From NCBI GenBank assembly GCA_963921825.1, contig OY997588.1, positions 14,026,001 to 14,090,000 of the forward strand: a stretch of 64,000 nt of DNA, written 5' to 3'. The translations under genes and the position numbers were made by a program. Origin of the DNA: Erodium maritimum. Its lineage: Eukaryota > Streptophyta > Magnoliopsida > Geraniales > Geraniaceae. Under the pieces are notes generated by a model. The model was not told where the DNA came from and did no database searches. It was given only the letters and a program-made list of their open reading frames with translations. Positions 35,844 to 46,794 of this stretch are shown here, in pieces. Positions within the stretch are counted from its first letter, which is position 1. Each line of letters starts with the position of its first letter.

Positions 35844-35960
35844 ATGACATTGTATCACTCCATTACATGTGTTTTATCACTTCATCACATTTTTTTATCA
35901 CACCATTTTATGTGTGTTTTTGTCAACACTGAACACTAGTTTTACCACCCCAATATAATT
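35844..35960. repeat. Minisatellite, right-hand part
   Basis: A continuation of the array at 33362-33805 after the insertion, with the same CATTACATGTGTTTTATCAC units. Confidence 0.8.
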
Positions 35961-37243
35961 TTTTTTTTTCTGTGTTTCAAAATATATTCAATATGACATT
36001 TGATAGATAGCCATTGAAAAAAATAAAAATATTGACACAAGAACGAAACCAATCAGAGCTCAAACGAAGTTGAAATGAATAAATTAGTTAATTGATCAAC
36101 AGAAAAATGGACACTTGTCCGAGTTGCGTGATTCTAGAACAATCATGTCCTCGCTTATGTGAATGAGGATAAATTGTTTCGTGGCTTTGGGTGGTTTTGG
36201 GTGATGATGTGGAATCATACCGAACATTAGATCTTTAATGTGTGACTTAAATAAATTTGTTTTTTTCCCGATTCTCTTCTTGAAAAACTCTATAACCTTT
36301 ATATTTGTCCAAGTTCACATACTCCATGTACCATTTTGTATAAATTTATGAATATTTGTACCAATAAAAGTCTATTGTATATATTCAATAATTTAGACTG
36401 TAGTCTAAGCACTTTGCAGATATTTTCATATCAATATACTATTTCTCTTCGATGATATTTGGATCTAGTCAAAGCATTCACCATCATCTAGTCCAACTAC
36501 AAGAGAATGTTAGATTATATTACTATTTTTTAAGAATTCGTATATAAATAGGTTTCCTCCCTATATTCAGTGTATAGAAACAGTTATATCTAAGTAGTAT
36601 TCTAGTCGTTTATGTATTGTACTACTATATATACCCAGTATTATAGTACAAACATCAATAGAATTATCAATCTTTCAAACATCATTTTCTCCCTCAACTC
36701 CCCTTTCGTCTACTGTTTTATTCATATATTCGATGTATTGGTGGCCTTCTATTTATGGGTGTGCCGTCTATGCAAATCTTGGTCTCGTTTGAGTCTTATG
36801 TAATTATGGTTTCTTTGAATAGCTCAGAACGCTAGGATTTTTCAGAGAGATTTGGTTCATGATTCGACTATCATTTTTTGAGAATTCAATTTAGGATGCT
36901 TACTTTGATTCAGGCGAAAGGGCCAACTTCATCCCCTTAGTTCTTGAATGGTGATGCTAATTGTTGTTCTTTTTTCAGCCTGCTTGGCTCTTCCACTTTC
37001 TTTCTTTCTTCCTTCCTTCGTTCTTGTTTCTCATTTTTCTCAGATCAAGTTGTATCTTCTTTTTTGAGCGGTACCACTGACTCTTTATCTCTGTGTTTTT
37101 TCATCCCTTTTAAGTCTTCTAATCTTTTTTTTATCTTGTTGTTAGTTTGATGGTTTACGATTTTTTTCCTGCAATCACACCATTATTTTAATGTATTATA
37201 TTTTTTCATGATTAAAGAATTGGATCTCCTTTTCAAGAGAAGA
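35961..37243. other. Intergenic, possible Copia solo LTR
   Basis: No gene. The segment 36508-36844 starts TGTTAGATTATATTAC and contains tandem TATATAAATAGG/TATATATACCC promoter-like sequences, as in small Copia LTRs. It ends in CA and has GAGAA/GAGAG flanks, only 4 of 5 matching. This is suggestive, not proven. Confidence 0.3.
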
Positions 37244-37488
37244 AGACCTCTAGGGTATTTTATTTTGAGTAAATACGAGGAATATTATAACTGTGAACTG
37301 TTACAGCCTACAAACATATCAAAAAGGAAATTGAAAGTACGAATAGAACATAAAACTGAGTATAAAGTAAACGTGCTCTTGTAGAATTAGTTGTTGTTCG
37401 AAGGGTAGTACTGCGACAACGTCCAAAGATCATCGATGCAGCGGCTCCAAACAGGTTTTCAACGACCGAGCAGGCCCATTGTAACTTC

Positions 37489-40400
37489 TCATAGTGATGG
37501 ACTGAGTATCCCCCCCAGGATGTCAGTGTGCGCCGTCCTCTCTTGAATGATAGAGGAAGAGCTCCGAAACGCGGGATTGCTGACCCTTGAGTTGGTAGGG
37601 GAACCTTGAGTCGGTTCTTGATGGTACCACTTCCATCCTACATCTAGGGGGATGGTATAACCGACTGCCCTCCCCTTGGACCATCTCGCACTCATTCCTT
37701 GAGGCGGGGTGCTTATTGCCCCCACCGTTGTATAAGAAGCACCATCTGATCGAGACCCTTCCAAGTCCTCATCCTCCTCCACATCACTGACCAGCCTTTT
37801 CATTCCTGCCGACACTGACCCGGACTCCCCTCGCTGCTCCAATCGACCATCCCAAGGCCCATGTCAGTGTATGACCGGTTGAGGCCTCCAAGGGCAAGAC
37901 TCCTCTTCCTCTACCCGTCCTCTCCAACTGATCTCCTTCCGAGGGGTCACCGGGGAGAAAAGTCGAGTTGATACCCCCGATGCACCCCCCAAGTAGGCCC
38001 AATTTGTTCATGGGATAGGTTTCTCATGCTTAGCTTTCAACAACGCCGATCTTGGATCAGCCGGGACCTCAAGGATGGGCCCTTCGTTCCCCCCCTCTCT
38101 GGGCATGCCGAGAAGAGATGGTCAGCACAACTGCATCCATGGCAGTGATCTGGCAGGAATTCGTAAGACACATGCAACAGTGTACGTACCTGATCTTTTG
38201 AGAGGCGGGACCACACTTCCTGTTGTAGGGGGGGGGCGTCGATCCAGATACGAATTCGCATGAAGTCCCCCCCAGCACATGCCATACTTATCTGTGTCCG
38301 CCGCCTAAAAGACACCCAAAGTATTTCCAATCCGGAATGCCACCTTTCTGGTCCATGCCCTCACTGGCAAATTGGATACTCTTGCCCAGATCGAGAAATG
38401 ATTAAATTGCATGTCCCCTGGCCACATGTACGCTCTAAGATCCGCGAAAATGACTAAGGAATCCCAGAAGGCCCAGTGTTCCCCAACTAACACCCTCATT
38501 CGTTCCTTGAATTTCTTAAAGAAGAAAGCCACCACCCCGTCTTCTAGAGGTCTTGCATCCACGTTCCGCATCCCCCACATGTCACGCCCCAAATCCGGTT
38601 TTGACCGGACTCGAGACGTGACTTAAGTAAAACGATTTTAAATGCAAAAAATCAACAGTAACTTCCTGAAAATCTCCAATATAAAACTCAGATCCACATA
38701 AGTCATTTTAAAACATAAATAACCCTCCAGGGGTGTAATAATAATCCTCCAACAGCTTCGTTCAAAAGGACAAATGAAAATCAAAACATAACCGAAATCT
38801 CTAATAGACACCCACCCAAGAAGCTCCCGAGCCTCTACTCCTCAATCCTGCCTGTAATCACAACAATAAACTCATAGAGGTGAGCTTGCGCTCATTATAG
38901 AAAGTACATAACAAGGTGATCATTAGGTCCAACCGTTTCTTAATCAGAATCCATGAGATGAAGCTTGGTAATTAATAAGAAAGAGGGAATTCAACAATGC
39001 CGTGGCACGTGGAGTCACCACCCTCCGATCCACCTAATGTGTCCTCTCGGATTTTCCCTCAGTTCAGAGGAGACGCATTTAATTGAGGCTACCGGAAACA
39101 ACCCCCTGAGGGCGCTTATCATCGGGATTCTTAGAAACGCCTCCAAGGAACTATATGTCCTTGGGAACCAAGGTATAACTCCCATAGGAAGCATACTCTT
39201 GGGCAATTCAATGAAATTCAAATATAAAAGAATAACACACTCCAGCAAACACGAAGTAATCAATCCTCAACGAATCACACTTTTATCATAACACACAGCA
39301 CACGAATCACAGTTTCACCACAACACACAACACACGAATCACATAACCTCGACTTACCGTTCACTTACCTGTCATGACCCTTCGGTCCATCGATCACCTG
39401 ATTGTACCGCATGGCACAACCAGTCATACTCGATTCAACCGATCAAAGGATCGCGCAAACACTTAATACAGTCTACCATCAAGTACAGTCAATCCATCAA
39501 TCAAGTAAACCTTCAACCGAGCATTCAAGCATGCAATTCAACTAGTTTCATTAGACTCTTTAGCCTATCCACTAAGCAACCAAACAACCAAGCATGCGAT
39601 CCTAACACGCAACTAATCCGAGGGCTTTGCCAAGGCCACTCTACCAGTAAAACAATTCCCAAGTATTGAAAGCGAATTACACTAGTAATTGGCATCCTAA
39701 GCATGCATTACTAGACACTTCCGGTTATTAGAAATTTAAAGACAATTATTCTAGTATTCGCATCTTATAGGCATTTCTAGGACCTTTCCGATTTTATTAG
39801 CCTAACATGCATACTAAGCAATTAAACGAGAAGTTAAGACTTTCCCTACCTCGTGGTCTTCCTCTCAACACTCTGATGTCACAAACGATAGTCACCACAC
39901 CGTTCTTCACACGGTTCCCGGTGTGATCTTCGTTCTTTTAGCTCGGGTCCAAGTAGATGTCTGGGTTCACAGACAAAGGGTCCAATTAGTTCTCAAGTGT
40001 CCGAATCCTCGGAACGTCTCAAACGTCCTTAATTTACCGATTTTAAGTCCAATTCATTAATTAAATAATTAATTAATTCTGCGACCCGGATCCGACCCGG
40101 ATCCGGCCTGAATCCTAACCTAAACTGGTCTGAGGCTTGATCTGGGCTAAAGGTCCACCACGAGTTCACAATCGGGCCCAGGGCCCGAATGCTGTTTGAG
40201 CCCAAACTGTCCCCAAGGCCCAATATCCTTACCGGCCCAAAGCCCGTGTGTCCTGGTCTGTCCGAACCGGAGACCGAGTACGACGACGGTGGCGATTTGG
40301 TGTAGTTCTCCGGTGGCAAGGGGATCGGGGGATCCGTGCAACGCCGAGGGGTGACCACCGTGACTGGGAGAGGGCGGTAGAAGCTCCGGCGCGCCCCCAC

Positions 40401-41566
40401 AGATCCAAACCAAGTCCGGTGGATCTGGTTTGTGTTCTCCGGTGAGGGTTTCTTCAGGTACGGCGATGGACGGCGACAACGCGCTCGGAGAAGGGAGGAA
40501 AAGGTCGGGAAGAAGGCGGCCGACCGTTTCTCACCTGGAGGGGCCTCCTGGACGCCGGCGAGGGTGCGATTTGAAGTCTGGACGGAGAGGCTCTTCGCGA
40601 GCTTTCCGACGACGCCGCAGATCTAGATCCGGTTCGCGACGCCCTCTCACCGGCTAGCTCCGTTCCTGACACGGTTGGCGGTAGCTTCGGCGACGTCTCA
40701 AAGGGTAGGGCTCGCATCGTGATCGGGAGGAAGAGCGGATTCCGGCGACGGGAATTGGAGAGAAGAGAGGCGATGGGGGAGAGTGTCGCGTAGAAGGAGA
40801 GAGGGGCTTTGCCTCGTTTTGCGTGCGCGAAATCTGAGGCTGCGAATAATAACAACTAGGGTTATCAACAGTGCAGGGCTAGGATTCGGAATGGGCTTGA
40901 GTGTGGGTCTGGCTGGGCTTGGTCAAGCTGCTTGGCCCAAGTCAGATTCAGCCCAAGTCCTCCTCCACCTCTTTGATCCAAAATTTGTTTGCTTTCTTTT
41001 CTTTTAATTTATTTCCTCCCCCCTCTTTTTTTTTGCAAACGATCCAATAATCGACTCGCTCCTCAGCTCAACGACGTCTCCTACGATAAAATGTCGAAAT
41101 ACAATTTCAGGTCTTTACACCACAGGTCTTCCATGCGATCCGCCATTGTTCTCCAATAGAAGGGACGTGTAGTGAATACGCTTTCCGCTAAAGCAAATGA
41201 AAAATCCGGACCGTCCTCTTCTATTTCCTCCGGTGGCACTACCACCTCCTTGATCTGAAGTGACATCATCTTATTGCCAATATCTCCCATACCCGAAGAA
41301 GAGATCTTAGCTTGCGTACCCAGATGAAGCGTAGGTTGAGGTTTGAGAACCGACCCGAGTCGATCCCGGTCTGAGTTGGGTCTGGATGATCTCTCGGCCG
41401 GACCCGGGTGCATGTTCGAACCCGATACCCCGACCCGTCCCCCCGCTAGGCCCGAAGAACCCACGCCCTCGGTAGGCCTTCTCGGCATGTGACACTCGAC
41501 CCTATGACCTGGGCCCATTCCATGTATCCCCAGATCCAGAGGCCCAACCCGATGTTCAGGCTCCAA
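37489..41566 (-). pseudogene. DUF4283 / CCHC_4 ORF1 protein, split by a solo LTR
   Basis: Read across the LTR insertion, the minus strand has four parts. First is an arginine-, glycine- and proline-rich leader (41566 to about 41260). A DUF4283-like domain follows (about 41240-41120, then 38579-38305, with FSFALAESV, DLW and IWARVSNLPVRAWTRKVAF). A perfect-spacing knuckle C-x2-C-x4-H-x4-C lies at 38144-38103. A variable tail at 37842-37489 carries the DVGWKWYHQEP and SNPAF motifs shared with 48690-48790. The domain parts join almost in frame once the LTR is removed, but the tail needs frame changes. It likely bound nucleic acid as a gag-like chaperone. Confidence 0.78.
38580..41119 (-). mobile_element. 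Solo LTR, reverse orientation
   Basis: 2540 bp. On the plus strand it starts TGTCACGCCCCAAATCCGG and ends GGTCTTTACA, the exact reverse of the family ends. The 5-bp duplication CCACA is perfect (38575-38579 and 41120-41124). It shares the hairpin (38881-38894, loop GCAA) and the AGGTAGGGAAAG block (around 39842-39853, minus). It lands in the DUF4283 domain of the surrounding LINE-like element. Confidence 0.93.
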
Positions 41567-42378
41567 CCATCCTTCTGGGCCGGCCCATGGCCCATTCTAA
41601 GCCCGTCTCACATCATTTAGTAGGCCTGGCGCCACTGGCCCAGATGGCCTGATCACCTGAGGAACCCTATCAGGTTCTTTTCCCGGTCGCCGTCTCCAGG
41701 TGGACGGCCCCGTCTCCAACGCATCCTGTCGGAATGGTTGCACGGGAACTGGTGTCGGATTGACCAAGTCCTCCCCCTCAACCGCCACCTCCAAATGCCT
41801 GGTCATGATTATCCCTCATCGGTAGCCTTTCGACATCGAGGCTATACTCCCTGGTACTGCCACCGACCTCACTACCCCGGCCTGTCAGGGTCGCGGACTT
41901 ATCGCCGACGTCTGTCTTGATGGTCCCCTTCTAGCCGCCACAATTTGATCAATCGGACGTCGCCCCAAGCCTCGTAGCAGTCCCGGACGCAAACCGCATC
42001 TGGCTCCTCTCCACCAGTGGTTCCTCCATCTCCTTCTCCGTCGCCCCCGACGATCTAGAGCGGGACAGGGTACGTACCGAGGAGATGGACACCACCAGCG
42101 AACCGGGGTTCTCCTCTTCCATCGGCTCCTCTTCCTCCTCCTCCGTCGCCTTTAGCGATCCAGATCAGGACAGAAAGCGAGACGGACAGTCGAGCGCCGC
42201 CGACGATCCAGTCTGCTCCTGCTCCGCCTCCTCCAAGGGCTCCGTCGGTTCCCGTAGTAGCTCGACATAGAGGCCCCGATCACTGCCTGATAGTCGTCCG
42301 GCCGATATAGCCATATGCCCGGATGAAACTTTTTGCAATACCATATAGAAAAAGTATAGGGATAGACCTCTAGGGTAT

Positions 42379-42597
42379 GAACTAATACATATAATTGAGA
42401 ATATATTTAATTTTTACTTTTTGTCCTTAAATGATGGTGAATATTTCATACAGAATCATAATATAATCGGAAGCCTAGAACTCCTGGCGTGGGCTGGGCC
42501 CGTGCAGGACTGCACCGGTCCATTGTAGGAAACAAAGTCATAAGGCTGAAACATGATTAGCTAATCTTAGTTCTAGCTGAAGATCCACAGTTAATGT
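42379..42597. other. Region downstream of the lipase pseudogene
   Basis: AT-rich DNA between the LINE-like element and the last lipase exon remnant. Nothing further is visible. Confidence 0.4.
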
Positions 42598-43818
42598 TTA
42601 CATATGGTTCCTGGGGGCAGTAACATAGTCATGTGTAAGATGAGCTGAGACACCTGGCACTACCAATCCAATTACCCCGAACGTCTTCATGAATGCTACT
42701 TCATCGTACTCTGCCCCTCTCGTGTACCTAATCGCAAGCTTCTCATTAGATCCCAACACGAATTTAACATCAGTGGTATAATCCTCACAGGTGAGAAATA
42801 ATTCTTATTTGGCTCTTTGGGAACAATCTGTAATGCAACAACATATCATTATCAGTCAAGTTAATTATCAGTCAAGCCAAATAATTCTTATTTGGCTTGT
42901 GTTGTCGCCTTTTTTCTATAAGCTGAAAATAAACAAAAGAAGTTTAAATAAGTTGACAAGTTTCAGACACAAACAGTGTACTTAGCATACTCGTAAGTAA
43001 AACTTAGTATAGCAAACATTAATTCTGGTTGGAACTCGTTACCAATCCAGAAGTCATGAGATCCCAAGAACTCCATCTTCCAGAGATCTTCAACGACCGT
43101 TCAAGTTTAGAAGCCATGATGGAGAGTGCAGGATAGTATCTGCTATCTCCATGCTTGATGCTATTGTCCAATGGCAACCTTGTATCGAGATGTCCGATAA
43201 TTGATATGAATGTTGATGATGTTTTGTCCATCACCACTTTCCCTGTATATACACCAATATTAATCAATAACTTACAAATGTTTTTTTGTTTATTGCATAT
43301 CAAGGTAAAGTTAATTCAATTCACATTTCAGAGGCATGTGTATAGTGCAATATTATATATCTTATAGAGTTGTTTCTTTTTGTTGGTTAATCAAATAAAA
43401 AAAACCGTAACAAAACATGTTTTGCTGTCTGCTTACAGATATAAAGCACAAACAAAGTTGGAGGACCAACCAAATCAGTTGCTTTAATTATAATCTGGCT
43501 CTACAGAAATATTATTTGCCAAATACAGTACAATGATCCCGGGAATATATGGTGGGATCAATATTTTCTTGGATAAGACAAATCATACAAAATTGCATAT
43601 AACTATAAACAAATTAATTAGCTTTTAAGATGGTTATTATATATATTTTTTGAAACGGTAATCGGAGATTTTCATTAATACCAACAGGTAATCAAGTAGG
43701 GTGAGGCGTAACCGCCCCGGGTTCCAGGTGTATGTCCAGGCCGACCGTAGCAAGCCCGGCGCTCATGGACCCACAAAAGTAGACCACTTTGTATCGTGGG
43801 CACAAAACTAAGCCAACT

Positions 43819-46794
43819 TGTAAAACCCAGTTTGGTTAAAAGGGTATTAAAGTGCGAACCGGTACTTGGGGGTTGTTTTTGTATCGAGTTTTGTTAAAAA
43901 AAAAAAGAAGAAGAAGAAGAAAGAAAAGAGGAGTCAGGCTTGGGCCTGATCAGACTCGGCTTTGGGCCGAGCCAGACCAGGCCCGTTACTCGCGCGCACC
44001 AGGATCGGCCCAAGGCCCGGTTACCCTAACCCTAGCTTTAAAGCCCCCTCACGCCGCTTCAGCCCCACTTCGCGCACAACACCCGAGACGAGAGCGTCTC
44101 TCTTCTCCCGTCGAACCGAAACCCTCTCCTCGCCGTTCTACTTCTCCTTCTCCGACCACCATCTCTTCTTCTCCGAACACGCACCCACCGTCCTCTTCTT
44201 CTTCGCCGTCTTCTTCTACCCGTCGTACCAGAAACCCAGAAGCTCCACTCGTCTTCTCCCTCCTCGATTCGAGACCGCCGCCGACGAGACGAACCCCACC
44301 GTGCCTGATTCAGGCAGAGTTTCAACGGTGAGTCGTCCCTCACCGGTCCTTCCCTTTTCCCCATTTCTTCTCGCTTCGATTCGAAGAGCTTCGGGCTCTT
44401 TTGGGGTCAGAGAGGGTCGGGAGCGTCGTCGGAACTCTCCGAGCTCCAGATCTACGATTCGCGTCGCCGGCGAGCCTTTTGGCCGTCAGATCTGGCCGGG
44501 AAAGTTCGGACCTCGCCCCAACCATCGTCCCCGTCGAGTCCCGAACCTCTGGCAACCCAACCGACGCCGAGAACCCGCTGTCGAAACCCTGACGCCACCG
44601 CCGCCGGAGTCGCCGGAAACCTGACCTCAGCCAACGCCGCCATCAGCTCGGACCAGACAAGGACGAGACCTTAGGCTCGGGCTCGGAGCTCAGCTGGGCC
44701 TCGGCCTGGACATGATTTGGGCCTTGGGCTCGAATCTGGTTTGGGCCATGGCCCGGACTGACTCTGATCTTCGGGTCCGGACTCGGGCCTGACTCCGGGA
44801 CTGGATCGGATACGGACCGTTTGGAACTGATTCGTTTAATTAAATTTAAAACTGATTTAAACGACACTTGGGACTAAGTCGGACTTTTATCGGATTAAAC
44901 GGTTTAATCAACGGAAATGAAAAAATGTTAATTTAAAGATCTGGGTAATCTGGACCCGATCTGATTTTGGATCGTTTGTGTGTAAACCCAGATTCGTAGC
45001 TGGGACTTCGCCGAGGTGGCGAGGCGAGCCGGACAGCTGTTGATAGGAGTATTTGTTCGTAGGAAGACCGCAAGGTAGGGAAAGCCTTAATTACTTATTT
45101 ACCGCTTAGAATGCATGATTAGGATAATAAAATCGGAAAGGTCCTAGAATTTCCTATAGGATGCGAACAACTAGAATAATCGTATTTCAATTACTAATAA
45201 ATGGATGAGTCTAGTATGCATGTTAGGACGATGACAATTAGTGAAGTGTGCTTTCAATACTTGGGAAATTGATTTACTGGTAGAGAGGCTGTGAAGAGCT
45301 CTCGGATTAGTTGTGTGTTAAGTTCACATGCTTGGTTGCTAATTCTCGGTTAACTTAAGAGTCTAATGAAACTAGATTAGCTCGTATGATTGAGTGTTAG
45401 TTAGTTGTTCACATGCTGATTGATTTGTTGAATATAAACTTGATTGATTGAGTATTTATGTTAATATAATTGTTGATTGAACGGATGATCGAGTATGACT
45501 GGTTGTGCCACGGGGCACAATCAGGTGATCGATGTATCGCTGGTTCGCGACAGGTAAGTATACGGTAAGTATGGAGTGTATCGGATGTCTTGGTTATGAT
45601 GAAGGTGTGATCGGTTGAGTGTTGATTGGTGACCCATTTATGCTTGTTCCTTTATTCTTATTCTTGAATGTATGCTCGTTTGTTGGTTTGTCTGTTTGTT
45701 TGCTTGGTTCGGTACTACACCGGGGGGTAATCCGGTGCCGTTGTGGTGGTTGGAGTTGGACAGATACAGTGAGACATGGACTGAGTATTGGAGCCTGAGG
45801 GCATTGGTTATTGGATATTACGAGGGTTAATTATTGACAGATCCTGCGGGACATTATTGATTATTGGCAGATCCTGCGGGATACATATATTGATTATGAG
45901 CAGATCCTGCGGGATATTTATTGATTATTGGTAGATCCTGCGGGATATAGATCGATTAGGAGTAGATCCTGCGGGATATTATTTGGGGTTACTTCTTGAG
46001 AGATGGTTACTAAGGTTGCACCCAAGGATGTGCGTCCCCATAGAGCACTACCTTGGTTCCCTATGATATATGGTCCTTTGGAGGTATTTCTGGGAATCCC
46101 GATGATAAGCGCCCAATTGGGATTGTTTCCGATGCCCCAACGCATGTGCGTCCTCTGGACCGAGGGAAAATCTGACATGATGCGGATACTCTGGTAGATC
46201 GGATTATGGGAACCGAGGTGATCCCATAATCTATCCATGGATCGGAGGCTTGAGAAAGCAAGGGTTTGGCAAGATACTGATAATTCCCAGTTTACTAATA
46301 TTCGTCTTTTGAAACATTTATTATAAATCCAGTTATATTCCTGTCACTTGGATACTATTGCGTTATTGTAATTATTTCTGATTCTTTATCGCCTCCTTAT
46401 TTATTATATCGTTCTGTCGTTCGGGCTACATTCGTAGACAGTTCATCTTAAACTTAAGGGTTGAGTTATTAAGGTTTTTCCTACTGAGCGTCAGCTCACC
46501 CCCTTTGATTTCTAACTGTTTTACAGGAGTACCTGATGTCTAGAGAGGCCGAGGCTAGGGAGCTTTGGGACTCTTCGGGTTATCACTAGAGTTGTGTTGG
46601 TCTCTTGTGTTGGACATACTTTATTTGACTATTTATGTTGAGCTGTGACTCACGTTGTTTTAAACTATTTACTGCTATGTCGTATGGATGGAGTTATTGA
46701 GATTTTGGAACCTTTACCTATCATTTATGTTTCTTAATTATTTCAACTCTGGTCACGTCTCGAGTCCGGTCAACACCGGATTTGGGGCGTGACA
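43819..46794 (+). mobile_element. Solo LTR
   Basis: 2976 bp from TGTAAAACCC to GGCGTGACA with a perfect 5-bp duplication CAACT (43814-43818 and 46795-46799). The right two thirds closely match the LTRs of the element at 16835. The left third (GA-repeat and a pyrimidine-rich part around 43900-44640) is different. It includes the 30-bp array (45838-45982), a run of only 6 G (45722-45727), the hairpin TGAGC-GTCA-GCTCA (46485-46498) and an acceptor-like TTTTACAG (46519-46526). Confidence 0.94.
45838..45982. repeat. Tandem repeat inside solo LTR
   Basis: About five units of the same 30-bp GATTATTGGCAGATCCTGCG type as in 18838-19080, a shorter array than in the full element. Confidence 0.88.

Larger units (their letters stand above)
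37259..42363 (-). mobile_element. LINE-like element with ORF1 only, interrupted by a solo LTR
   Basis: Flanked by a perfect 15-bp duplication AGACCTCTAGGGTAT at 37244-37258 and 42364-42378. The minus-strand 3' end (TACTCAAAATAAAA-like) resembles the end of the element at 47715-49071. Without the solo LTR (38580-41119 and its duplication) the element is about 2.56 kb. It encodes a DUF4283/zinc-knuckle ORF1-like protein. No endonuclease or reverse transcriptase is present although both ends appear intact. It is therefore probably a non-autonomous retroposon mobilised in trans. Confidence 0.85.

Noticed and set aside
36508-36844. Definite Copia solo LTR
   Set aside because: The ends are TG/CA but the flanks match only 4 of 5 bases and no second copy is available; kept only as a possibility.
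43852-44624. Long arginine-, serine- and proline-rich frames in a solo LTR
   Set aside because: They overlap in several frames and reflect CT-rich composition of the LTR.
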